Counted from the stretch's first letter, positions 1-10,872 are shown. The stretch: 27,595 bases of DNA from Theodoxus fluviatilis (GCA_034096865.1 JAWQFJ010006218.1:12501-40095), one strand, 5' to 3'. The notes: generated by a model not told the origin, from the letters alone. Program-made: numbers and translations.

Positions 1-720
1 CAATACCCCGCAATACCCACAAATATACCGCAATACCACCAAATATGCAACTCGTACTTGCGTCAAATCGCCGTAGTTTGATGTTTACTTAGCCCGCTGA
101 ACGCTGCCGACTAATCTAATGCGATCGCCGTAGTTTGACTGTTTCCGAGAGTTACGTCCCTTCGTGATGCGGTCGCTTCTGTGTATCGGTCCGAAAGTTT
201 AGTTGAATTTGTATGGTTTTTGGCGACCCATGTGTCTCAAAATTGAGTAGAAGTATTTTGAGCGTATTAGGATATCGAAACATCGCATCAGTTTCAATGT
301 TGTTTTCTGGCCAAACATACTATAGGCTACTATGATCATTGAATGACCACCTATCAGATCTAAACTCGTTGTCTTCATTTGCCTGTCGGATAAGTCTTGG
401 CAGTTTAAACACTAGAGCAGTCATCAGTTTATTGTCAATTTGAGAGACTCACTGGCTCATAAAATAGGTAGCTAGAGCATAATCGCTCCAAGCATTGATT
501 TCGCCTGCCAGCCAACCAAAACAAGGGACGCAACTCTAAATCTCGTCTTGCTTAAAATCGCGGAGTGACGCTTCTTTATGTCTATGTAACGTATGTTCTT
601 TGGACGAAGCAAACATCTAACTACGGCGATTTGACGCAAGTACGAGTTGCATATTTGGTGGTATTGCGGTATATTTGTGGGTATTGCGGGGTATTGCGGG
701 GTATTGCGGGATATTTCGGT
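1..720. mobile_element. DNA-transposon-like element with long terminal inverted repeats, left end cut by the window
   Basis: Positions 1-91 are repeated in inverted orientation at about 606-697 with only a few mismatches, and the right arm continues outward to about 720. The outer arm is made of short direct units such as caataccccg, two more of them on the right than remain on the left, so the true left end lies before base 1. The inner arm contains aatcgccgtagtttgatgtt, and a related stretch recurs near 123-146. No transposase-like frame is visible between the arms, so this is best read as a non-autonomous TIR or foldback element of about 0.7 kb. The superfamily cannot be assigned and the target duplication cannot be seen. 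Confidence 0.75.
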
Positions 721-765
721 CAATAGTAGTACCGTCAAAGATGTATGTTGAATGCATCAATAGTT

Positions 766-1064
766 CTCTCGAGAGGTTGCGGGTTCGAACCCGATCTTTT
801 TTTGTTGTTGTGCCGAAACCTGGAGGTTCAGCGCCAGCGGTATTTATCTGTCTGTCTGTGTCTGTCTGTCTGTCCCGTCTCCACGGCCTATATCTCAAAA
901 ACTACTGGACGGATTTCCTTGAGATTTTGCACACTGACTGGAAGTTAGGTCCCATTCAATATTATCAAATTTTCAGAATCGAGGTTTGAAAAGAAAGTGA
1001 CTTTTTTACATTTTGGTGTTTCATTGAAAACGATTCAACAGACTCCATTTTGCAAAATCTGTGA
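766..1064 (+). repeat. Dispersed short repeat (SINE-like), copy 1
   Basis: The stretch from the cgagaggttgcgggttcg motif to the caaaatctgtga end reappears almost unchanged at 2909-3222. It starts with a perfect pol III B-box-like palindrome (cgggttcgaacccg near 780-793), then the unit cctggaggttcagcgccagc, a variable TCTG/TG microsatellite, and a conserved body of about 190 bases beginning cccgtctccacggcctatat. There is no A box in this copy. The combination suggests a tRNA-related, 5'-truncated SINE body. It is non-coding; open frames across it are chance. Confidence 0.75.
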
Positions 1065-1458
1065 CGTGATCATTTGACGTCGTATAACGTGACGTCATTT
1101 GCGAGTAGATTTTTTAGGAGGATGGATCCTATATATAATCTATGCCAGGAGGAATAATTTCAAGAACATTGAAGAAGGAGAAAGAATGATTTTTGACGAT
1201 GCAAGTAGTCAATTCATGGAATGGCGACCCACTCCACAGCCACGTCACTTTCTTGCTGTATCTCTCGTGGTAACAGATGCGGGCGCAAAAATGGCTTCCA
1301 AATGAACGCAGACTTAACTCGTTGCATTGTATTCCGGACAGCATTTGTGTCTCATTTTTGCCAGACAGTGAGAAGATTTCTCAGACTGTGATAGACAGGG
1401 GTATGAATAAATATTACTCATGTTATTTAGACGAAATTAAGATCTATGGGCAAGAGGA
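1065..1458. other. Stretch without a recognised gene
   Basis: The sequence just after the repeat contains several TGACGT-type motifs (about 1062-1115), which resemble CREB/ATF sites. Short open frames exist on both strands, but none has a recognisable domain or splice context. Confidence 0.3.
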
Positions 1459-1698
1459 TTACACGGTGGAGGTGACAGCTCGGTGCTTCAGATCAGTGCG
1501 AAAAAATGAAACACCACATCGATAATTTATATCCATCTTGACGCTGTTAAGCAGAAGATCAACTATCCTCATTGCTCGTGCAAGGCTGGGTCTTGTCTCG
1601 TCTCGGGGGAAGCGGAAAAAAGATTTTCCACGACAGCCGTATCTGGCATTTGAACACGATATTGCAGCGCAGTTTTCTCCGTGCCGTCGTCGCTTCAT
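1459..1698 (-). CDS. Possible THAP-type zinc-finger N-terminal exon (fragment)
   Basis: A 79-codon minus-strand frame starts at the ATG at 1696-1698. Residues about 9-32 fit the beginning of a THAP (C2CH) domain: Cys-x4-Cys-Ser-Asn, then the aromatic-basic block SFFRFPRD. THAP domains are DNA-binding and are common in animal transcription regulators and P-element-like transposases. The conserved Trp and the later Cys-x2-His pair are absent from this frame, and no convincing donor site follows the FPRD block. This could be a first exon, a decayed transposase fragment, or a chance match over a short region. Confidence 0.4.
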   Translation of the reverse strand: MKRRRHGENCAAISCSNARYGCRGKSFFRFPRDETRPSLARAMRIVDLLLNSVKMDINYRCGVSFFRTDLKHRAVTSTV

Positions 1699-2745
1699 TT
1701 TCAGCTATGAGTGAATGAAAGCTTCGATTCTAATTCCAGGTAGAAACACCACAGTGTTCAGAGTTATGCGAGGAAAAGCTTTCTAACCTATTGACACCAG
1801 TCGCTTTTTCTAATGGGAGATCCAAAATGCCATCGCAGCTATCATTATTATAATTATAATATAGGCCTGTATGCTAGCTGCTCGATCATCTGCTGCTCAG
1901 AGCGCAGATCATAAATATGCGTCCGGTGTTTATTTCTTTATTAAGACCAGCTTGTTAGAGACGTGCTTTTCCATGGAGAAAATTGTGTTTAGATCTTTTA
2001 GGAGAGATATAGTTTACTGACACCTTGAACCTTTTCCCAGCTTTAAGTGTGGGAATTTTCATGTTATATTTTTAGTGTTTACACTCCCTTCTCCACGCAC
2101 TCGGCTAATTAGTGTTCATGTTTACAAACTACGGAACAAACGGTTTCTCACAGACATATCGCTTTCAAGAAATACTATAAAAACCCTTGCACGCACTTGC
2201 ATTCTGCTATTCATACACTAAACTTTATTCCTCACGCACGTGGCATAGATACAACACTCACTATACATACGTGTATCTTGCACAAGCGCTCCGGGAGAGA
2301 CACGCGAAAACTGGGAGGTCACTCTGTCGGAAATCTCGCTAAAATCAGCTTTCTATTGTCTTTATAGTAAAACAAAGAGCCGGATTTTATTCAATTAAAA
2401 TTCATAACTTTTAAACAAATTGACCCACAGTGTTCATACTTATACCATTGGAATGATCTTTTTATGCTCTTTTCAATGAACTACATTTCATTCGTGTCAT
2501 TTACCTTTCGTTTTTTCTCGCACATACCTATATAATACACCTCCTCCTCTGTGTGACTGTGTGAGTGTTAATTCAGCGTCTATGACAAGCCAATGCAAAA
2601 CAAAACATGTCATAATAGGAGCTTCCTGAACCTATCCATCATGTTTAAAATATATGGTCGATTGTTTCCTGGGCCGATAGCTTGCAAGGGGGTTTAGGGA
2701 AAAGAACGTTATAAATGCTTTACAAACACTCCGTCATATCAATTC
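1699..2745. other. About 1 kb without recognised genes
   Basis: AT-rich sequence with only short frames. A TATA-like tataaaaa lies near 2176, but no coding frame or known transcript end supports a promoter there. Confidence 0.4.
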
Positions 2746-2868
2746 TCAAATGGCTAAGCTGGTAGAGCGTTGCACTCTTGGTCATGCATGACCAGGTTCG
2801 ATTCTGCACTGAAACTTTCTTTTCTCTCTTTTTTCGAGAGGTTGTGGGTTCGAACCCGACCTGGTTTT
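2746..2868 (+). repeat. tRNA-derived SINE head with a second B-box unit
   Basis: An A-box match (tggctaagctgg, 2751-2762, fitting TRGYNNARNNGG) is followed at tRNA-like spacing by a B-box-like ggttcgattct (2795-2805). The anticodon-arm region has a loop of about 10 bases, so it is not a normal functional tRNA but fits the pol III head of a SINE. A second unit, gagaggttgtgggttcgaac, lies at 2836-2855 with a perfect B box at 2847-2857, and a third begins the neighbouring repeat. Serial B boxes suggest template switching or nested insertion. Confidence 0.6.
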
Positions 2869-2908
2869 TTGTGTTTGTGTGTGTGTGTGTGTTTTTTCCT
2901 CCTCTTTT

Positions 2909-3222
2909 CTCGAGAGGTTGCGGGTTCGAACCCGTTCTTTTATCTCTTTTTTAAAATAAATATACGAAAACCTGGAGGTTCAGCGCCAGCGGTTTTTATT
3001 AGTCTGTCTGTGTGTGTGTGTGTGTGTCTGTCCCGTCTCCACGGCCTATATCTCAAAAACTACTGGACGGATTTCCTTGGGATTTTGCACACTGACTGGA
3101 AGTTAGGTCCCATTCAATATTATCAAATTTTCAGAATCGAGGTTTGAAAAGAAAGTGACTTTTTTACATTTTGGTGTTTCACTGAAAACGATTCAACAGA
3201 CTCCATTTTGCAAAATCTGTGA
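2909..3222 (+). repeat. Dispersed short repeat (SINE-like), copy 2
   Basis: This is the second copy of the element at 766-1064, in the same orientation and nearly identical through the body. Differences are concentrated in the internal microsatellite (TG-rich here, TCTG-rich in copy 1) and in the linker after the B-box palindrome (about 2921-2934). The 3' end stops at the same caaaatctgtga point in both copies, which defines the element's end; flanking sequences differ beyond it. Confidence 0.75.
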
Positions 3223-3892
3223 GGTTATACAGATGTGAATGTTCCAGCCAATGAGAAGGGATTTTTTCATTTTTCAGGGATTATATTAAATTGAATACTT
3301 GGAATCATTTATTGTTTCATTTATGATTTTGTCCATTTAACATATTTTCGAATGTACCTAATCTTTGGCACACAGCTGCTCCACTGCTTTTATATCAATC
3401 TTCACGATATACGGTGTGATTTATATTCACATAATACTCTAGTGAATTAGAGAGAAAATTGTGTTAACATAGGTGGTGGGGGTGGGAAAGACACAATGAT
3501 TTGCCACTGTGCATTGGTTTTTAGGCGTTTTCCTTCATTTTTAGATAACCCTTGCGTTATTGCAATGTATAGAAAGTAACTTCTTGAATTAAAATATCTT
3601 ATATTCTTTTGTAATTCACATTGTCCTATATTGAAATATTAGTAATGGAAATCTGGGAACGCATCAACAGAGCATTTTATCAGAACTGACGGCCAAAATT
3701 TCATCAATATACGAACAAAAATTCAAAATGGTTTACTTGGGCCATGGTTAGAGAAGTCTTTACGTTTCCATTTTATTTTGAAACTATTTTATACGTGATA
3801 GATTACTCATAATGATAGTCCAAAACCGCTTGAGATAAGTGCTTTACATTTCCATTGTTGTCACTAGCACGTAGCCTTAAAAAGCTAAAACA
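3223..3892. other. AT-rich spacer, no recognised gene
   Basis: No long open frame, RNA gene or repeat that I recognise. Stop codons are frequent in all frames. Confidence 0.4.
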
Positions 3893-3924
3893 TTGAGAGA
3901 GAGAGAGAGACAGAGACAGAGACT

Positions 3925-4018
<94 letters not shown>

Positions 4019-4062
4019 GGAGAAAGAGAGGGAGAGAGAGAGGGAGAGAGAGAGGGAGAGAG

Positions 4063-4128
<66 letters not shown>

Positions 4129-4145
4129 AATGCTTTATTGCGGCC

Positions 4146-4204
<59 letters not shown>
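3893..4204 (+). repeat. Interrupted (GA)n microsatellite, two blocks
   Basis: Polypurine tract of GA dinucleotides with GGGA and GAAA interruptions (3895-4125), a 25-base unique interruption near 4126-4149, then a second purer GA block to 4204. The Ser-Leu and Arg-Glu open frames across it are repeat artefacts. Confidence 0.95.
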
Positions 4205-4206
<2 letters not shown>

Positions 4207-4780
4207 CTGATTCTCCTCCTAATCCATTGAACATATTTGTGACTCTCCATCGCTAAATGAGTCGGTTGCGCAGTCGAGTCATTTTGCGCAAACCGCCCAC
4301 AAAGGAGATGGGGGTTGTAGTGGTCGACTTCGAGATTTGGTTGTTTTTTACTTCTCTAGTCCCTTCATTGTATGAGTAAGTTTCGTGTTTAAAATCAACA
4401 TGTAAGAGTATGCTTTATGATGATGTTTTTTGGGTGTGTTGGAAAATTATTAACAAGAAAACGTCCGCGAACCGATCGTCAATATCAAGCATTTTCTCAA
4501 AGTTTCGTAGCCACCACTGCAACAGATCGACGTGGGAATACCCTAGGCTGCCAACCAAAGCCAAAAACCACTGCTTCATCTCTGTGGCTAATTGCATGAG
4601 TCTAGAATAAGGGTTGCTAGGGAAAAGAGGGAAATAATGTAAGTAAACTTAAAACGCGTTTTTCTCAAAAAGCGTATTTTTAGGGTGTCGATCTTCAAAG
4701 TCATGTGAAATCGTGTAGGGTAGTCATATGTTCATGATTATTGCACCGTTGAGAAGCTTGTTGTGTGCTCTTTTTGAAAA
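4205..4780. other. Spacer without a recognised gene
   Basis: Overlapping frames of about 60 codons on both strands (4415-4610) have no domain I recognise and no splice or promoter context. Confidence 0.3.
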
Positions 4781-4785
4781 CATCA

Positions 4786-5088
4786 GTTCAGTTCAGTTCA
4801 GTCTCTTAACCCTGAGATGGGTTGTTGAGGCACCACTGATGACTTTTGGACAATCTTCCTCCATCGATCTCTATCCTCTGTGGCTCGCTGTGAGTCAGCA
4901 AAGGTCAAGCCTGTCCACTCTTTGATGTTGTCTTCCTACCTCTTTCTCTGCCTGCCTCTCCTTCTCGCACCTGGTACGGTACCTTGCAGGATGGTCTTGG
5001 CCAGCCCACTGCCTCTTGACACGTGACCGTACCACTTCAGCTTTCTGCTTTTCACGATTGAGAGCAGGTCTTCGTACTGTCCAATTGC
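4786..5088 (-). pseudogene. Non-LTR retrotransposon (LINE) 3' end, decayed and 5'-truncated
   Basis: Read on the minus strand, this encodes the basic region found at the C-terminus of many LINE reverse-transcriptase proteins: residues resembling AIGQYEDLL, then RKLKWYGHVSR, LAKTILQGTV, RRRGRQRKR, EDNIKEWTGL and a tail ending SVVPQQPISGLRD before a stop. A TAG replaces the Trp expected between RQRKR and EDN, and another TAG lies a few codons upstream of AIGQYEDLL, where the match ends. The element finishes in tandem CTGAA units (about 4786-4802), a short-repeat 3' tail typical of some LINE clades. The reverse-transcriptase core is missing, so it is not active. Confidence 0.8.
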
Positions 5089-7327
5089 TCTCTACTTTAC
5101 TAATTGTGTATGTGTAATGGGATAGTGGATGTGGGGGGGTATTTGGTGGTGGTGATCGGGGAAGAGTAGATGGAGGACGGGGAGAAGGAAAGGAAGGTGG
5201 AGGTTCTTAAATAATAGGAAACAGCGTTCACAATTTCTTTACCATTTATTGCTACTAACTGGACTAAGACAAAAAGCACGATGGCAGACTTATAAAAGAC
5301 AAAAGGAACAAAGGCAATTCATTAGTCTTAACACATCGCAAAGTCAAATGGCAACAAACATCATGCAGTAATTCAATTCAAACAATCAATAAATGGCATT
5401 ACTAAAGTGGCCTATATGATGGTGGCAGGCATGAAAATATCAGAATGTCGAACAATCATTCAGGACAATCACACAGCAACCAAACTTAGTAGAAATGCAA
5501 AGAAAATGGAGTGTGTGGATTATATTGATTACACTTACAATCTCTAGACTAGAAAATCAAGCATAAATGCTTTCCTCTGTAATGTAATAGTCGAGGCATT
5601 TACAGGAAATTCAACAGTTTAAGTTTTGTTATTATATACAAAATGGAAAAGCCTACAGTGAGCTGGTAAGACTTGTTGTTGGAACTGAACATGAGGTGGT
5701 GATGCTAACATTCCAAATGACAACAGTGAATGGATCACTCATTTGCCTATAGATTAGCAGCGTAACTAGACAACTCCTGACGACCCAGCCCAAATGATAG
5801 AGTATCCATGGGGAATAACATCTACCAATTAAGCACCCCATAGTCCATGAATAATCCTATCATGACTATTTCCCAGGAGCATTATCTAAGTTACCGAATC
5901 ACCTGATCCAGTGTAAGGTGACCAAGCACATGTATCTACCATACATTGCTCCACCAAGGCATCCTGACATACCATAATCAAATTGCTAGTAGTGATGGCC
6001 ACTTAAACACAGCAAAAGACTGCCAGAACTAAAGTCCAATATAGTAATAGTATAGAACTATCCCAACTACATGGAAACATTGCCTTCTCCAAAACCTCTG
6101 GTCCCTAACTCTGGAATCTCATGCCAACATACTAACGCTACTTCTGGGTCAAATATAAGTTTCCATTGACCACGGTCACAAGGGGAGGGGTACATGAATA
6201 CACAGCTTTGACAACCATTATGCATAAAATCCTAGTAAGTACAATAAAACATGAAAAAGTATTTTTATACAACATGGTAAACGTGCACAAACCTCTTGCA
6301 CTGTTGTTACATCACTGCAACCCCAGCCAGACACCCAAGGTCATCACGGAATCTGTGAAATCCCAAATATTCTCAATATAATTACCCATTATACTAGAAT
6401 ACATTGTGCAAAATCATATAATAGAAGAGCGATCGTCCAATTAAAAAAAACCGAAAAAAGATGAAAAAGGACCAAAGCCCGCCAAAAATTGTCTACAACG
6501 ATCTCCTGGGACCAATTTACCCTTACACGTTCTTCCACTTGGACATGGAATCCCGAAATTATACTCCACTGTCTTTAAAAACCCATCTTATTACATTTAA
6601 ATTCCATAGTTAGTTAATAACACCAGACAACATAACAGCTTGCACCCTAACAAATTTACAATGATATTTAGTTTCTTTACTTCTAATTAATTTAACAGAA
6701 AAACAAGACAAGACGATATTCCTGCGCCCACTCTCTGAGGCTATTAACAACAGATAAGGGGTGGGGAGGGTGCAACATGATATTCTCTGGCACTGGATAA
6801 GAGACCAACCCCTGCCAGCGAGCTGAGGGAGGAAAGGAAGGGGAGAGAATTGCCTGTTGAATAGGCCTAACCCGTCGTCTGCTAAAGAGCAGCTAAGAAC
6901 GTACGTAGTCCACAAATCAGTTTACAGGCTTCCGTGACAAACATCCACATTGTCACACATTATTTTCCTTTGTTTTGGTTTCCCTTCCCTTATCTTACAA
7001 CTGTTCTCAGATTGCCTTGTTTATGTATACGCAAAAGATGAGTATGGCGAACATTCAATTTATAATTAACAGAAATATTTTGAGTTCCATCTCTGGTAGA
7101 TGTCTCTTGCATTGCATTGGCGTTAAATATCAACCGTGTGATGACCTCGACATTGACAGTCACTCTACTTTCTGGCCTTGAATCAAATCTATAACCATCA
7201 TGAAGTTAACATTTTCCCATCTTTTCTAACAGTCCCTCTCAGGCTGAAGACTGCCATTGAACGTTCCCCCCGAAACTATCAGCTCTGATTTGTGATTTGC
7301 ACGTGGTGCTTTTTGAAAAGACGAAAA
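5089..7327. other. 2.2 kb without a recognised gene
   Basis: Begins with a purine-rich stretch (about 5110-5215), then AT-rich sequence resembling untranslated or intronic DNA. Scattered frames of 60-100 codons (for example 5653-5841 and 6610-6915, both minus) show no domain, no conserved motif and no convincing splice sites. The last few hundred bases may contain the promoter and 5' leader of the RING gene, but I see no clear core promoter. Confidence 0.4.
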
Positions 7328-7860
7328 ATGTTCACTGTTCATGGTATTATCTCCTACATTCTGATTGACCGAGCTCGTCGAAGGGATCTGGAAATTAGCG
7401 GTCAAGGAGAGACCGAAGGCTTTCCGCATGACATCTTTGTCGATTTAAGCGAAGAAGAATTCCTCAACCTTCGATGCAACATCTGCCTGAACGTTGTGAA
7501 AGAGGCTCATATTTGTAGCAACCGCCACCTTTTTTGCAAGACCTGCATTGACATCTGGCGCAATACTGGCAATGAATCAGGGAAAAGCAACTGCCCAGTC
7601 TGCCGCGTGGATGATGGCTACGAGGCAGATCCCACCATCGATACATTCCTTCGTTGGAAGAAAATAAGATGTCCAGTCCAGGGGTGTATCTGGACTGGTC
7701 ATCTACAGTACATCTCCACCCATCAACATGAGGCAGCCGAGCCCAGGAGGGACAACAGCCCTGAAAATGGCGCTTGTGCCCGGCGCTCCAGGTCACCGCG
7801 TCCTGTCACCCGAACTTTTGGAGCCTCCACCAGTGCTGCTGACTTCCTCTCCACTTCCAG
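7328..7860 (+). CDS. RING gene exon 1
   Basis: Carries the whole RING and the following zinc finger. It ends with two bases of a codon at CCAG followed by gcaagt, a good GC-type donor; the frame would otherwise stop at 7874-7876, five codons further on. Confidence 0.7.
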
Positions 7861-9405
7861 GCAAGTTCAAGGTTAAGAACTGTCCCGATGATATGTGTGA
7901 GTACTGGTGTGGTTTGTGGAGTATCCTTTAAAACTCAATGATGGAGTAAAGGCAAATGAAGGTCAATTTACCAGATAACTTTTTGCTACGTAAGGAAAGT
8001 GATTCGACAGCCATTCTAAGACATGTATCAAAATCATTTATAAAAATGTCAGTGCACACATTTTTTTAAAATGGCGTAATCTAGTTTTGTCTGTTGTTTC
8101 CAAACAGCTTGATGTACTAGAGTTCTTTGGTGCCGTAACTTTCTCGCAATTCCTCCTCATATGTTCCTCCTTCCCCTGTACCCTTTTCTCTCGATTTCCC
8201 CTGCTTATGCTCCTGCTTCTCCTGCTGCTGTTGTTGCTGCTGTTTCTCTTTCTCCTCCTGATTGGAATTGACCCATCCCCTTTAACTGGCAGTGTTCTCT
8301 TTGTTGTCCAGTGCCCGTCGTGAGCAGGGGGAAACAGGATATCAACTTGCTCCCACTAGTCAAGTAAGTTTCCAGCCGAATTGTTTGCTTGTTTGCATTT
8401 TTGTTTGTTCGATGTCAAAATTTCCATTAACTGTCATTAAGTGTTTTGGTTTGTCATGAAGGCTCTGGCCATAAGTTGTACTTGACCGTATCGTTGCCTA
8501 CCTGAACTAAGGATGCCACGACTCAGTTAGGTTGTTGAATCCTTAAAATTTTCTCCAATCTTCGACACCTCCCCCAATCACCTCCCATCATCTCTGCATC
8601 CCCTTTCCTTTCCTCCCGACCCCCTCCAACGACCCGACGACACTCACTGTGGTGTTTTAAAGACATGTCCAGGTAAGCAGGTTGACGCAGAACTGCCGCC
8701 GATAAATCTTCTACCTTACCGAGCAACCCACTGGAACCGAGGCTTTACTTTCGCACAGAGAATTGATAGCCATTGTGTAGCCATCACTCCAGGTATACAG
8801 CACGGCAATGGATTGATGGAACGTCGATTGAGAATATGTCAGTGACTCCGAAGAAGAAACTGCATCCCTACTTGGATGCTCTATACCTCCTGTTGGTCCA
8901 GGTCAATAGGCAATGCAATACGTCGAGGTACTCGAAGAGGTAGGAACATACCGTTTCACTGGACACACGTTTCCTCGTTGAATTATTGTCAGATAACGAA
9001 TCTCTGATGGATGGAAGGTTAAAGAAAAAAGATCTTTCACATGCTCATCTCGTCTTGCAGATGTATCCCACATGGAATTCAGGTCAGGTGGGCCAGCGAC
9101 GACGAGCTGACTCGCCTCCTCCTCAGCACCTGCATGCAAGAGAACACAACCTGCTATTTTCCTTGATGAGGTCCTTCCAGCAGCGCCTCCGACCTAGAGC
9201 CAGGGTGGCCGAATCCAGGAGGCGACACCAATGGGAACCGTTGTACAACGACGAGCGAGGCCTGTTCTCAGCGGAGCTGTCCCACATGCTGATGATCCCT
9301 GCAGAGGTATCCCTAGTGCTCCTGCTCCTGTTCGCCTTGCTGAAGACGCGCCCTGCTTACCGTGATATGGATGTGGAAGAGGCCGTTGAAGACCTCATTG
9401 ATTAG
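7328..9405 (+). CDS. RING-finger protein, putative E3 ubiquitin ligase, three coding exons
   Basis: Proposed join: 7328-7860, 8312-8363, 9061-9405, about 309 residues. The ATG at 7328 is the only in-frame ATG before the RING domain; an upstream coding exon cannot be excluded. Residues about 52-95 form a C3HC4 RING: CNIC, then CSNRHLFCKTC, then CPVC. A second zinc-finger-like segment follows (CPVQGC, then HQH), as in RING proteins with TRAF- or SIAH-type fingers. RING proteins of this kind recruit an E2 enzyme and transfer ubiquitin. The middle is Ser/Arg/Pro-rich. The C-terminus has a hydrophobic run (VSLVLLLLFALL) and an acidic end. Exon phases agree at both junctions. A possible polyadenylation signal AATAAA lies at 9866-9871. 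The family is clear; the orthologue is not. Confidence 0.75.
8161..8270 (+). repeat. Pyrimidine-rich CTC/CTG tract in RING intron 1
   Basis: Degenerate run of CTCCTG, CTGCTG and TTGCTG units. It lies between exons 1 and 2, so its Leu-rich open frame is not coding in this gene model. Confidence 0.6.
8312..8363 (+). CDS. RING gene exon 2 (52 bases)
   Basis: Flanked by a pyrimidine-rich acceptor ending ttgttgtccag and a donor gtaagttt. One base completes the split Ser codon of exon 1 and 17 codons follow, leaving phase 0 for exon 3. Confidence 0.6.
9061..9405 (+). CDS. RING gene exon 3, C-terminal
   Basis: Acceptor ctcgtcttgcag precedes base 9061. The exon has 114 codons and a TAG at 9403-9405. 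It is Gln/Arg-rich at first, then has the hydrophobic stretch and the acidic tail ending VEDLID. Confidence 0.7.
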   Translation: MYPTWNSGQVGQRRRADSPPPQHLHAREHNLLFSLMRSFQQRLRPRARVAESRRRHQWEPLYNDERGLFSAELSHMLMIPAEVSLVLLLLFALLKTRPAYRDMDVEEAVEDLID

Positions 9406-9876
9406 GAGAAGAAATGCACCCAGAATTGCAGTCAACTGTCAGCCCTCTCTGCTATTCTGACAGAAAATTTATAATGATCTATGCAATGTCTTGAACTGTT
9501 CACTCCTCATTCCCTGGTATACTGATAGTGTCTTGAAATAATACGCTATCATTTACACACGCAAAAATGTAGGTAGTTACAACATATTCCTTTTGCAACA
9601 ATTAACTTTGTGCGCCAATTCGTCATTACTTATCTAGTAAATGAATAACCATTTTGGGCATTGCATTTATCAGGTCTCATAGAATCTGGATTGGAAGTAG
9701 TGTGAAAAATTGATTACAAACAAAGCATAAGATAACAATATACATGATAAGAAGTCAATCTTTCTCACTACGTAAAAAAAAATGGAGGAAAAGGGCTGTG
9801 TTGATGATGATTACATTTTCCCCCCTTTTTTTGCAAGATTGCGCTTTGCAATTACTTACAAGTGAAATAAACATTG

Positions 9877-9936
<60 letters not shown>

Positions 9937-10615
9937 ACTCATAAAAAAGTAAACCACACTGTTTTCTCCTGTTGTGTGTCTTTTACTATAAATGTACAGC
10001 AGAACATTAATACAGACACGTGTGTTATTTTCCCCAATTTTGTATCGAAACATTACAACCAAGAAAAAAAAACACTTGTTGAGGCATCCTATAAAATAAA
10101 CATGTTGATATATTCATGCAAAAACCCACACAGCTTCTGTCCGTCTGGAATGGGATGCAGTGCATAGTACGGTGCAATTTTTGTAGCGATTATATATTTA
10201 TCGGAGAGGGTCATGGAGAATGCACATGTCTGTGATCAACCATTTTACGGAAACCATGTTATACATTTTTTTGCAGTATTCATATTGCCATGCTTTTTTG
10301 TGCCTTACCCACACGTCACACACTGTGAAAAAAGAACACGCATATAGAGGGTATCTATTTGAGATGTTTATTTGTTTGCTTTTTATTTGATAGCATTTTT
10401 ACTCTATTATGCAAGCGTTTACGCATGAAGTTTTGAACCGAGGTATTAGACAAGTAGTCTGTGATATCTGTGATACTGTTTGCTTTTTTGAGAATATTTT
10501 TCATGTAGCATTCATATATAGGGGAAAGCTTCCATCCATGAAATATCATTAATCAAGGTATTTACACTTTTGTTACAATTTATCATCAACCAAAATTTGG
10601 GGTACGCTTTCAACA
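9406..10615. other. 3' flank of the RING gene, no further gene seen
   Basis: Probably the 3' untranslated region to about 9890 if AATAAA at 9866-9871 is used, then AT-rich spacer with an AC microsatellite. Confidence 0.4.
9879..9934 (+). repeat. (AC)28 microsatellite
   Basis: Uninterrupted AC dinucleotide run; the Thr-His frames over it are artefacts. Confidence 0.95.
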
Positions 10616-10872
10616 ATGGGTCACACATGTGGACTCGTGCAAGGAGAGGGGTGCGGGAAAGACAGTGAAGCTGGCGGGCCATGCAAACTGACGGATCACA
10701 GCATTTATTTGGTGTAAATGAACCAAAAGATGAGTATTTATGTTGGGATTTACTATTATTAGATATTTTTACACCAATCAGATGCTGTGGCCCGTCAGCT
10801 TGTGTGGCCCATCAGCTTTGCTCTGTTTTTCCCACACCCCTCTCCACGGACGAGTCCACAAGTGTCCCCCCT
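10616..10872. mobile_element. Foldback/MITE element, copy A
   Basis: Arms of about 100 bases (10616-10720 and 10768-10872) are imperfect inverted repeats around a loop of about 48 bases. Shared arm blocks include tggactcgt, gagaggggtg, a GGGAAA stretch and gggccacacaagctg (seen on the complement of the right arm). It would form a long hairpin if transcribed. The same arms recur in copy B at 11357-11645. No coding capacity. Confidence 0.7.

Noticed and set aside
2170..2230. TATA-box promoter
   Set aside because: A tataaaaa motif exists, but no coding frame, exon or other core element supports it.
2746..2812. A functional tRNA gene
   Set aside because: A and B boxes fit, but the anticodon loop is too long and the acceptor stem does not pair; a SINE head is more likely.
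3803..4250. Long Ser-Leu and Arg-Glu open frames
   Set aside because: They are translations of the GA microsatellite and lack any non-repeat coding context.
7464..7796. 110-codon minus-strand frame opposite the RING exon
   Set aside because: It is antisense to a clear RING domain and has no motif of its own.
8087..8323. Leu-rich 78-codon frame resembling a membrane protein
   Set aside because: It crosses the CTC/CTG tract in RING intron 1 and runs across the exon 2 acceptor in a different frame.
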